Assembly (NCBI RefSeq): GCF_013170705.1
Contig: NZ_CP033334.1
Coordinates: 5,867,501-5,931,500, forward strand
Direction of reading: 5' to 3'
Length of the DNA stretch: 64,000 nt
From: Mesorhizobium loti
GTDB taxonomy: Bacteria > Pseudomonadota > Alphaproteobacteria > Rhizobiales > Rhizobiaceae
Below, piece by piece: positions 8,950-16,440 of the stretch. The notes beneath the pieces were generated by a model. The model saw nothing but the letters and a program-made list of their open reading frames with translations, did not search any database and was not told where the DNA came from. Positions within the stretch are counted from its first letter, which is position 1. Each line of letters begins with the position of its first letter. Both the position numbers and the translations under genes were made by a program.

Positions 8950-9659
8950 AAACGGCAATCGTGACAGGGGCCGCCGGCGGGATCGGCGCGGCGATCGCGA
9001 CGCTGTTCGCCTCATCAGGCGCGACCGTGATCGCGCTCGACCGGTCGTTCACCGGTGTAAGCGAACAGGCCACCGGTGCCGGCCAGATCCTGTCGGCCTC
9101 TTTCGATGTCGCCGATGAAGCCGATTGGACCGCCATTTCCGACATGGTTTCCGAGCGGTTCGGTCATCTCGATGCGCTGGTCAACAACGCCGCCATCTTC
9201 AATCCGGTGCCGTTCCTGGAAGAAAGCGTTGCCGGTTTCCAGGCCGTTACCGATGTCAACCAGCTAGGTACGTTCCTCGGCATGCGGGCTGCCGCGGCGC
9301 TGATGCCGGCGCAGGGCGGTTCGATCGTCAATGTCTGCTCGACGGGCGGGTTGAGGGGGTTCAGCGGCGCCTTCGCCTATTCGACCTCGAAATGGGCGAT
9401 CCGCGGCATGACCAAGGTCGCAGCCCGCGAACTTGCCGGCCGCAACATCCGGGTCAACGCGGTGCATCCGGGCCTGGTCGACACGCCGATGCTTGGCGAG
9501 AACATCGCTGAAAACCTGGCTGCGATGACCGCCTCCGTGCCGCTCAACCGATTGGCCAGCCCGCAGGAAGTCGCGCATCTCGTGGCGTTCCTGGTGTCGC
9601 CCGGCAGCGAATACATCACCGGGTCGGAATTCACGATCGACGGTGGGCAGACGATCTAG
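8946..9659 (+). CDS. SDR-family oxidoreductase (first of two)
   Basis: 237 aa classical short-chain dehydrogenase. Visible are the nucleotide-binding TGAAGGIG, the LVNNAAIF strand, the catalytic Ser in VCSTGG, YSTSK (Tyr and Lys), and the C-terminal GSEFTIDGGQ. The acidic residue at the end of beta-2 (IALDRS) suggests NAD rather than NADP. It overlaps the preceding gene by 4 nt. With the next SDR and the HisD-like protein it forms a dehydrogenase set that could take an alcohol to an acid. Confidence 0.9.
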   Translation: MKTAIVTGAAGGIGAAIATLFASSGATVIALDRSFTGVSEQATGAGQILSASFDVADEADWTAISDMVSERFGHLDALVNNAAIFNPVPFLEESVAGFQAVTDVNQLGTFLGMRAAAALMPAQGGSIVNVCSTGGLRGFSGAFAYSTSKWAIRGMTKVAARELAGRNIRVNAVHPGLVDTPMLGENIAENLAAMTASVPLNRLASPQEVAHLVAFLVSPGSEYITGSEFTIDGGQTI

Positions 9660-9680
9660 AGACTTAGGAAAGAGCTGACG

Positions 9681-10421
9681 ATGGAAAGGCGATTTCTGGG
9701 AAAGACCGCAGTGGTGACCGGCGCCGGCAACGGCATCGGCCTGGCCACGGCCAGGCGCCTGCAGGCCGAAGGCGCGGAGGTGCTTTCGGTCGACTGGAAC
9801 GCGGACTACCTGGCGGATTGCGCGGCACCAAAACTGACGATCGATCTCGCCGACGACGATGCCCCGGCGCGAATCATAACCGCCGCCAAGGCACAGTTCG
9901 GGACCGTCGACATGCTGATCAACAATGCCGGCGTCGCCGGGCCGAAGACGCTTGCCGACAGCAGCGACGCGTTGATCGACCATGTCATGGGCATCAACGT
10001 GCGCGCGGCGATGCGGCTGACGCGCGACATGCTTCCCCATCTGACGAAACCCGGCGGCTGCATCGTCAATGTCTGCTCGGTGTTCGGCGAGATCGGGTTT
10101 CCCAACACCGCGCCCTATGCCGCGTCCAAGGGCGCATTGTCGCAACTGACGCGCCAGTTGGCCGCCGACCTGTCGGCCGACGGGATCCGCGTCAATGGCG
10201 TGGCGCCCGGCGTCATCAACACGCCGATCGTCGCCGAGCGGATCGCTTCGGACGCCTGGTACCGGCGCGCCATGATAGAAACCACGCCGATCCGGCGCGT
10301 CGGCACGGCCGAGGATGTCGCCGGCGGCATCCTGTTCCTGTGCGGTCCGGACGCCCAGTTCATCACCGGCCATATCCTGAACATCGACGGCGGCTGGCTG
10401 GCCGCGCGCGTCGCCCCGTGA
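9681..10421 (+). CDS. SDR-family oxidoreductase (second of two)
   Basis: 246 aa. It has TGAGNGIG, LINNAGVAG, the Ser in VCSVFG, YAASK and GHILNIDGGW, that is, an intact SDR active site. SVDWN at the end of beta-2 again points to NAD. The start has AGGAAAGAG upstream. It is 21 bp from the previous SDR and 30 bp from the HisD-like gene. The two SDRs are clearly different in sequence, so this is not a recent tandem copy. Confidence 0.9.
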   Translation: MERRFLGKTAVVTGAGNGIGLATARRLQAEGAEVLSVDWNADYLADCAAPKLTIDLADDDAPARIITAAKAQFGTVDMLINNAGVAGPKTLADSSDALIDHVMGINVRAAMRLTRDMLPHLTKPGGCIVNVCSVFGEIGFPNTAPYAASKGALSQLTRQLAADLSADGIRVNGVAPGVINTPIVAERIASDAWYRRAMIETTPIRRVGTAEDVAGGILFLCGPDAQFITGHILNIDGGWLAARVAP

Positions 10422-10451
10422 GGGGCGTTTCGACAGCACGAAGGAAATAGA

Positions 10452-11795
10452 ATGTCACCTGTAGCAATCCACGACCTGGCCAACATGTCCTCCGAGGCGC
10501 GCACACGCCTGCTCGAGCGGACCGAGGCCGATCTCACCGACACGATCCGCAAGGTCGAGCCGATCATCGCCGCCGTGCGGACCAGGGGTGACGACGCCCT
10601 GGTCGAGCTTGCCGCCAAGTTTGACGGCGTGACGCTGGACCGCACGGCGTTGAAGGTGTCCGCGAGCCAGATCGCCGGCGCCGAGAAGGAACTTGATCCC
10701 GAGATCGTCGCGGCGATCCGGCTCTCGGTGGCGCAGGTGAGGCGCTTCCATGAGGCGCAAATGCCCGACAATCTCTGGCTGAGCGAGGAAACCGAAGGCG
10801 CGCTGATCGGCGACCGCTGGACGTCGATCGATTCCGTCGCCTGCTACGTGCCCCGCGGCAAGGGCTTCTTTCCGTCGAGCGCGATCATGACCGCCGTGCC
10901 CGCCAAGGTAGCGGGCGTGCCTAGGGTGGTCATCGTGACGCCACCCGGGCCGGACGGTTCGGCCGACGCCGCCACGCGCTTCATCGCGTCCTTGATCGGC
11001 ATCGAGGACATCTATCTCTGCGGCGGCGCCCAGGCGGTGGCGGCGGTTTCCTACGGCACCGAGACCGTGCCGAAATGCGCAAAGATCGTCGGCCCAGGCA
11101 GTCCATGGGTCAGCGCGGCGCGCCAGCTTCTGTCGAACCGGATCGATCCGGGCAGTCCGGCCGGTCCGAGCGAGTTGCTGGTCTATGCCGACAGCTCGGT
11201 TCCGGCCGCACTTGCCGCATTGGAGCTGACGGTTGAATCGGAGCATGGCCCTGACTCATCCGCCTTTGTCGTGACGACCGATCGTGCCCTGGCGGAGGCC
11301 ATCGCCGCCGCGGTGCCGCAGTTCTGGGAGGCAATGGGAGAGTATCGCGCCGATTTTTCCCGCACGGTGCTCAACGGCAGGAATGGCGGCATCGTGCTGG
11401 CGCCTTCGATCGAAGCGGCTTTCGACTTCATCAACGACTACGCGGCCGAGCATCTGGCCGTGCTGTCGACATTGGCCTTCGAGCTGCTGCCGCGGATCCG
11501 GAACGCCGGCGAGATCCTGCTCGGTCCGCATTCGGCAATTCCGATCGCGAACTTCGTGCTTGGACCGAGCCACGTCCTGCCGACGGGCGGGCGCGCCAAC
11601 ACCGCCTCGCCGCTCGGCGTCTTCGATTTCATGAAGCGCTCGTCGATCGCCTATTTGTCCCAGGCGGCCTATCAAAGGCTGGCGCCGGCGGCGCGCACCT
11701 TCGCCCAATATGAAGGCTTCATGGCGCATGCAAATTCGGTCTCGGAGATCCGCGACCGTATCCTGTCGAACAGCAGCCCTTTCACCGGCCCGTGA
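10452..11795 (+). CDS. histidinol-dehydrogenase-family enzyme, probably a catabolic (HpsN-like) alcohol-to-acid dehydrogenase
   Basis: 447 aa. HisD-type proteins oxidise an alcohol to an acid in two NAD-dependent steps. Present are VPRGKGFFPSSAIMTAVPAK, GGAQAVAAVSYGTETVP, NDYAAEHL (catalytic Glu/His), GPSHVLPTGG and YEGFMAH (catalytic or metal His). Where HisD has the zinc ligands Gln259 and Asp360, this protein appears to have Glu (ESEHG) and Asn (PIANF), while the two His ligands are kept. There are no other his genes here. HisD-like HpsN together with two SDR enzymes (HpsO, HpsP) is known for dihydroxypropanesulfonate breakdown, and the present trio plus a TauT-type importer resembles that. 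The substrate is inferred. Confidence 0.85.
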   Translation: MSPVAIHDLANMSSEARTRLLERTEADLTDTIRKVEPIIAAVRTRGDDALVELAAKFDGVTLDRTALKVSASQIAGAEKELDPEIVAAIRLSVAQVRRFHEAQMPDNLWLSEETEGALIGDRWTSIDSVACYVPRGKGFFPSSAIMTAVPAKVAGVPRVVIVTPPGPDGSADAATRFIASLIGIEDIYLCGGAQAVAAVSYGTETVPKCAKIVGPGSPWVSAARQLLSNRIDPGSPAGPSELLVYADSSVPAALAALELTVESEHGPDSSAFVVTTDRALAEAIAAAVPQFWEAMGEYRADFSRTVLNGRNGGIVLAPSIEAAFDFINDYAAEHLAVLSTLAFELLPRIRNAGEILLGPHSAIPIANFVLGPSHVLPTGGRANTASPLGVFDFMKRSSIAYLSQAAYQRLAPAARTFAQYEGFMAHANSVSEIRDRILSNSSPFTGP

Positions 11796-11802
11796 GACGA
11801 CG

Positions 11803-12645
11803 ATGATCCTACAGAACGACACAACCATCTCCAAGCAGACCATGCAACGTCCCCAGCGCAAACCGTTGCTGAGCATGGCGGCGGAGATTTCCGGCTCGAC
11901 CTATCTCTTCATCGCCGTCTGCGCCTTCCTGCTCTTCATCGCGGCGTGGTTCCTGGCGACCGGGCTTGGCGTGGCGAAACCGATCTTCCTGCCCTCGCCC
12001 GCCGCCGTCGTTGCCAAGCTTGGAAAGCTGGCCGCCGATGGGACGCTGGCCAGCGATATCGGCAACAGCGTCTACCGCATCATGGTCGGCTTCCTCATCG
12101 CCTCGGTGATGGCGTTGGCGACGGCCATCCTGATCGGCGCCTACCGCTTCTGGGAAGCGGCGATCGAACCGTTCCTCGACTTTGTCCGCTACATGCCGGT
12201 CGTGGCCTTCGTGCCGCTGACCATCCTGTGGAGCGGCACCGGCGACATCCAGAAGTTCCTGATCATCTGGATCGGCACCTATTTCCAGCAGGCGCTGATG
12301 TTCAAGGACAACATCAAGCGCGTTCCCACGGACTTCATCGGCTTCGGGCGGACACTGGGGATGAGCGATTTGCGCGTGCTGATGCGCATTGTCGTGCCCT
12401 CGGCGATGCCGCAGATCTGGGACACGCTGCGCATCTCGCTGGGCTGGGCATGGACCTGGGTGACGCTGGCCGAACTGGTCGCCGCCAACTCGGGGCTTGG
12501 CTACCGGATCACGGTCGCCCAGCGCTACCTGCAAACCGACATGGCGATCGGATACATTCTGGTGCTCGGCATACTGGGGCTGGCGACGGACCAGATCATG
12601 CGTTTCCTCGGTCGGCATTTCTTCAAATATGAGAGGAAGTCCTGA
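11803..12645 (+). CDS. NitT/TauT-type ABC transporter permease
   Basis: 280 aa membrane protein with several hydrophobic segments (LFIAVCAFLLFIAAWFLATG, IMVGFLIASVMALATAILIG, AIGYILVLGILGLATDQI) and the EAA-like cytoplasmic loop DFIGFGRTLGMSDLRVLMRI. It matches SsuC/TauC permeases. The start at 11803 lies just after the preceding stop; no strong ribosome-binding site is seen, so coupling is likely. It pairs with the ATPase directly downstream and the binding protein at 6998-7996. Confidence 0.88.
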   Translation: MILQNDTTISKQTMQRPQRKPLLSMAAEISGSTYLFIAVCAFLLFIAAWFLATGLGVAKPIFLPSPAAVVAKLGKLAADGTLASDIGNSVYRIMVGFLIASVMALATAILIGAYRFWEAAIEPFLDFVRYMPVVAFVPLTILWSGTGDIQKFLIIWIGTYFQQALMFKDNIKRVPTDFIGFGRTLGMSDLRVLMRIVVPSAMPQIWDTLRISLGWAWTWVTLAELVAANSGLGYRITVAQRYLQTDMAIGYILVLGILGLATDQIMRFLGRHFFKYERKS

Positions 12646-12646
12646 C

Positions 12647-13432
12647 ATGCAGGCGCATCCCAAGCTGAAGATCTCGCATCTGCAAAAATCGTTCACGAAC
12701 GGACGTTCGACGATCAAGGTGCTTGACGACATCAACCTCGAAGTCGGCGACAACGAGTTCGTTTCGCTGGTCGGCGCGTCGGGCTGCGGCAAGAGCACGC
12801 TGCTGTCGATCATCGCCGGCCTGCAGGACTATGAACAAGGCGAGATGCTGGTCGACGGCAGTCCGATCAACGGGCCGGGCCGCGACCGTGGCGTCGTCTT
12901 CCAGTCCTACACCTTGCTGCCATGGCTGACGGCACTGCAGAATGTCGAGTTCGCGCTGCGCGAGACCGGGCATGATGCCAAGGACATCCCCGAAGTGGCG
13001 CGCCAGCATCTCGACCTGGTGAAGCTCTCGCGCTTTGCCGACAGCTTTCCGAGCCAGCTTTCCGGCGGCATGAAGCAAAGGGTCGCCATTGCGCGTGCCC
13101 TCTCCTACCGGCCGAAGATGCTTCTGATGGACGAGCCTTTCGGCGCGCTCGACGCGCTCACCCGTGGCCAGATGCAGGAACTGCTGATGCAGATCTGGCA
13201 GGAGCATCGCCTGACCGTGATCTTCGTCACCCACGATGTCGAGGAGGCGGTCTATCTGTCCGATCGCATCTTCGTCATGGGCCTCAACCATGGTCGCATC
13301 AAGGAGTGCATCACCGTGCCTTCCATAAGGCCGAGGCCGACCGGCATTCAGCATGACCGCGACGTCCTCGAACTTCAGGCGCAAGTGCTGAAGTCCATTC
13401 GCGAAGAGACCCGCCGCGCCGAGTTCGATTGA
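12647..13432 (+). CDS. NitT/TauT-type ABC transporter ATP-binding protein
   Basis: 261 aa. Walker A GASGCGKST, Q-loop VVFQSYTLLPW, signature LSGGMKQRVAIARAL, Walker B MLLMDEPFGALDALTR and the H-loop VTHDVEEA are intact. FGALDALTR is characteristic of the SsuB/TauB group. AGAGGA lies 9 nt before ATG 12647. It is the last gene of the operon that starts at 4851. Confidence 0.92.
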   Translation: MQAHPKLKISHLQKSFTNGRSTIKVLDDINLEVGDNEFVSLVGASGCGKSTLLSIIAGLQDYEQGEMLVDGSPINGPGRDRGVVFQSYTLLPWLTALQNVEFALRETGHDAKDIPEVARQHLDLVKLSRFADSFPSQLSGGMKQRVAIARALSYRPKMLLMDEPFGALDALTRGQMQELLMQIWQEHRLTVIFVTHDVEEAVYLSDRIFVMGLNHGRIKECITVPSIRPRPTGIQHDRDVLELQAQVLKSIREETRRAEFD

Positions 13433-13827
13433 GCGTCAGGCCAGGAGCGGCCCATCGTTTCAACCAGAGCGGCGCGGCGAATTCCGGCGCCTGACGAAAT
13501 GGACTAGGGTCGAGCCCGCCGCGATCCGCGAGGGCGGCGGCAACCTTTCTGCGACGGTGGCGATGATCATCTTCGAGCCAGCGAGCGAGGCGGTTCTCGA
13601 GAAAGCGAAAAAGGCCGCAGCCGCGCGCTAAAGGACGGCATTCGCACCGGAGAGCGGAAGCGCTACTCGCCCCGGCTGCTTTGCCGACACGGCTTGCGGC
13701 GCCGCGATCGAAGCGTCTATCATACGGTGACAAATTGCTCGCCGGAGTCCCGCCGTGCTCCGCCCAGACGGGATTGTCCGCGGTTATCAGGGGTAGATTT
13801 CAGAACGAATGAAGTAGTGCCCCGCCA
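13433..13827. other. 395-bp intergenic region with a possible gene remnant
   Basis: Long-range arms CGTCAGGC (13434-13441) and GCCTGACG (13489-13496) could close a stem behind the operon, but no T-run follows. A plus frame stays open to a TAA at 13629-13631 and reads like real protein at the end (AAIREGGGNLSATVAMIIF, LEKAKKAAAAR). It has no convincing start, so it may be the tail of a lost gene. The last 120 bp lead into the GntR gene. I see no clear operator there. Confidence 0.35.
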
Positions 13828-14526
13828 ATGGCCGACAGAACACAATTCGGGTTGAGCGCGGTCGACACCGTGCCCCTGCATGAGAAGGTCTATCTGGAGC
13901 TTGTGCGGGCCCTGATGTCCGGTCAGTTCACGCCCGGACAGAAGCTGACCTCGCGCAAGCTCGCCAAGGAACTCGGCACCAGCGACATGCCGGTGCGCAG
14001 CGCCTTCATGCGGCTGCAGGCGCTGCGGGCGCTGAGCCCGATGCCGAACGGCAGCGTCGAGGTACCGGTGATCTCCGCCGACCGGTTCTCGCAGTTGACC
14101 GCCGTGCGTACAATCCTCGAAGGCTCGGCGACGGAGCTCGCGACAAAGCTTGTCAACGGCAACAATCTGAGGACGATCCGCCGCCATTGCACGGAATTGA
14201 CCTTGGCTGCGCGCAAGGGCGATATCGGTGACTATCTCAGGAAGAACTACGCCTTCAAATTCTCGATCTATCGTCATTGCGGCAACGAGCAGCTGATCTT
14301 CCTGGTCGAGACCGTGTGGATGCAGGTCGGCCCCTTCCTCAGGAATCTCGCCATGGGGTTCGAGGACGATCTCTCCTTGATCCTCGCCATCGACTATCAC
14401 GAGGAAATCGTCGCGGCGATCGAGGCGCGGGACGCGGCGCGCGCCCGCGCGGCCATCGTGCGCGACATCGACGAGGGTGCCGCACACATCCTGCGGCAGG
14501 CCAGATTTCCGGACGCCAGAACCTAG
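13828..14526 (+). CDS. GntR-family (FCD-type) transcriptional regulator
   Basis: 232 aa. The N-terminal winged helix (VPLHEKVYLELVRALMSGQF, TSRKLAKELGTSDMPVRSAF) is followed by an all-helical FCD effector domain (LTAVRTILEGSATELATK, FKFSIYRHCGNEQLIFLVET, DYHEEIVAAIEARDAARARA). Such proteins usually sense an organic acid and regulate neighbouring catabolic genes. It sits between the dimethylformamidase-like operon and the glutamine-synthetase-like gene and could control either. Confidence 0.88.
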   Translation: MADRTQFGLSAVDTVPLHEKVYLELVRALMSGQFTPGQKLTSRKLAKELGTSDMPVRSAFMRLQALRALSPMPNGSVEVPVISADRFSQLTAVRTILEGSATELATKLVNGNNLRTIRRHCTELTLAARKGDIGDYLRKNYAFKFSIYRHCGNEQLIFLVETVWMQVGPFLRNLAMGFEDDLSLILAIDYHEEIVAAIEARDAARARAAIVRDIDEGAAHILRQARFPDART

Positions 14527-14700
14527 GATTCCGGCAACAGCCTTTCGACCCCAGAGGCCGATCATGCCGGCTCGGCGGCGAACCCGGCACACCGAATGCC
14601 CCTTGGCTTTCCACCCTCTTGTCTCTATGTTGCGATCGCAGATCGCGCAATTGGTTTTGAAATGCCTCCCGACATCCCAGCTAGTGACTTGAAAAAATAA

Positions 14701-14734
14701 GGAAAAATTCCCGGCGGCGGCCGGATATTTTTCC
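14701..14734. promoter_or_regulatory. 34-bp dyad upstream of the glutamine-synthetase-like gene
   Basis: GGAAAAAT (14701-14708) and its exact reverse complement ATTTTTCC (14727-14734) flank inner arms CCGGC/GCCGG, giving a nested dyad that could form a strong hairpin. It lies about 80 bp before the TTG start of the ligase gene, in the non-coding gap after the GntR gene. It could be the GntR operator, a terminator for the GntR gene or a leader structure. There is no long T-run. Confidence 0.45.
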
Positions 14735-14812
14735 GAAAACTCACAAGCATCTTTACCAGGGATAGCGCAGCCGGCACGGCTTGGGCGCCTTCGAAAACCA
14801 GAGGTTTTAAAA

Positions 14813-16168
14813 TTGAGCGATGCAATTGCGGACGTTCTGAGCTGGCTTGAAAGCAGAAACGACATCCAGAGCCTGAGGGCGGCGGTGTGCGACCTCAACG
14901 GCGTCATGCGGGGAAAACGCATCCCGGTCGAGCAGGCCCGCAAGGCGCTCGAAGGCAAGCTGCGCATGCCCTACTCGCTGATCGGGCTCGACATCTGGGG
15001 CGAGGACATCGAAGGCAACACGCTGGTTTTCTCGACCGGCGATGCCGACGGCCTTTGCCAATGGACGGGGCGCGGCATCCTGCCGGTGGACTGGACCGCG
15101 CATCCGACGGCGCTCGTTCCGCTCTGGCTTGCCGATGAGAGCGGCGCGCCCTATCTCGGCGATCCCCGACGAGCGCTGGCCCGTATCCTCGACCGCTACA
15201 AGGCGCTTGGCCTGACCCCGGTCGCGGCGACCGAACTTGAATTCTATCTGGTCGATCCGCAGTCGCAGCGGCCGGTCGGACCTGTCTCGCCGGTCACAGG
15301 ACGGCGTCTCGATTCCGATGCGGCATTGTCGATCGACGAGATCGACGACTTCGAAGCCTTCATCCACGACGTCTACGAGGCCTGCCGGGCGCAAGGCATT
15401 CCCGTCGACACGGCGATTGCCGAAAACGGCGTCGGCCAGTTCGAGATCAACCTCAACCATGTCGCCGACGCTTTGCGGGCGGCCGATGACGCCGTGCTGT
15501 TCAAGCGCACGGTGAAGGGCATTGCCCGCAAGCACGGCTTTGCCGCCTGCTTCATGGCGAAGCCCTATGGCGACCGTGCCGGCAATGGCTTTCACGTCCA
15601 TTTCAGCCTCGTCGACGCTGAAGGCCGCAACGTGTTCGACGACGGCACGGATCAGGGCTCGGAAACCATGCGCCACGCGGTCGGCGGCCTGCTGGCCGCG
15701 ATGGCCGAGAGCACCTTGGTGTTCGCGCCGCATTTCAATTCCTACCGCAGGCTCCGCCCGCGCTCCTATGCGCCGACCGCGGTCGCCTGGGGCTACGAAA
15801 ACCGCATGGTCGCGATCCGCATTCCCGGCGGCCCGACCGGGGCGCGCCGCATCGAGCATCGCGTGTCGGGAGCGGACGCCAATCCCTATCTGGTGCTTGC
15901 CGCCATATTGGGCGCGGCGCTGATCGGCATCGAAAGACAGATGTCGCCGGGCGAGCCGACAGGGAACGACGGACAAGGCGTGACACCAGCCAAGCTGCCG
16001 CCGGACTGGGCCTCCGCGATCGCCACCTTCGAAAGCGGGACCCATGTGGCGGAAATCTTCCCGTCGATCCTGCGCGACTCCTTCGTCGCCTGCAAACGCC
16101 AGGAATTGAACACCTTTGCCCTCAATGTCAGCGACTTCGAGATCGAGACCTATCTCGAAAGCGTCTAG
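14813..16168 (+). CDS. glutamine-synthetase-like gamma-glutamyl amine ligase (PuuA/GlnT type)
   Basis: 451 aa. It shows the glutamine synthetase fold: AAVCDLNGVMRGKRIP in the N-terminal beta-grasp part, the metal-binding ELEFYL, ENGVGQFEINL, NGFHVHFSL, and the C-terminal RIEHRVSGADANPYL. Length and sequence fit type III/PuuA-like ligases that join glutamate to an amine (polyamines, methylamine, ethanolamine) rather than the housekeeping GlnA. Start is TTG 14813 after AGAGG. Lying next to a dimethylformamidase-like enzyme, it could capture a released amine as a gamma-glutamyl amide; this is inference. Confidence 0.85.
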   Translation: MSDAIADVLSWLESRNDIQSLRAAVCDLNGVMRGKRIPVEQARKALEGKLRMPYSLIGLDIWGEDIEGNTLVFSTGDADGLCQWTGRGILPVDWTAHPTALVPLWLADESGAPYLGDPRRALARILDRYKALGLTPVAATELEFYLVDPQSQRPVGPVSPVTGRRLDSDAALSIDEIDDFEAFIHDVYEACRAQGIPVDTAIAENGVGQFEINLNHVADALRAADDAVLFKRTVKGIARKHGFAACFMAKPYGDRAGNGFHVHFSLVDAEGRNVFDDGTDQGSETMRHAVGGLLAAMAESTLVFAPHFNSYRRLRPRSYAPTAVAWGYENRMVAIRIPGGPTGARRIEHRVSGADANPYLVLAAILGAALIGIERQMSPGEPTGNDGQGVTPAKLPPDWASAIATFESGTHVAEIFPSILRDSFVACKRQELNTFALNVSDFEIETYLESV

Positions 16169-16184
16169 CGCAACTAACCATCGG

Positions 16185-16421
16185 CATTGGAGCTTCGTCG
16201 GCCTGATCGCGCCGCATCTTGCCCGGCTCGTCGGCTTTTCGCGCGCACGGCTTCACCTTGCCGGCGCGATGCTTCTGGGCGCCCTGCTGATGATCGTCTC
16301 GGACTGGCTGTCGCGCATGGCGGCTTTTCCCTACGAACTGCCTGCCGGTCTGTTCGCTTCACCGCTCGGCGGCCCGTATCTTGTCTACCTGCTTGCCAGG
16401 GGCGCGGCGCGCCAAGGCTGA
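16185..16421 (+). pseudogene. remnant of an iron-siderophore/vitamin B12 ABC permease (FecCD family), C-terminal end only
   Basis: The frame encodes the last 78 or so residues of a FecCD/BtuC permease: FVGLIAPHLARLVGF, LLGALLMIVSDWLSR, the ELPAGLF loop and PYLVYLLAR, ending in TGA. Everything before the FVGLIAPH motif is missing. The frame upstream merely runs antiparallel to nothing known and overlaps the ligase gene end, and there is no start codon or ribosome-binding site at the junction. The break lies about 15 bp after the ligase stop, marking an old deletion or insertion boundary. Confidence 0.75.
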
Positions 16422-16440
16422 GCGCCTCGAACTCCCGGGA

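Noticed and set aside
10452..11795. Biosynthetic hisD
   Set aside because: No other histidine genes are near, the zinc-site residues differ, and it sits in a catabolic operon with two SDRs and an importer.
13311..13733. 140-codon minus frame after the TauT-type ATPase gene
   Set aside because: Partly antisense to the ATPase end, Arg-rich, and without motif or start signal.
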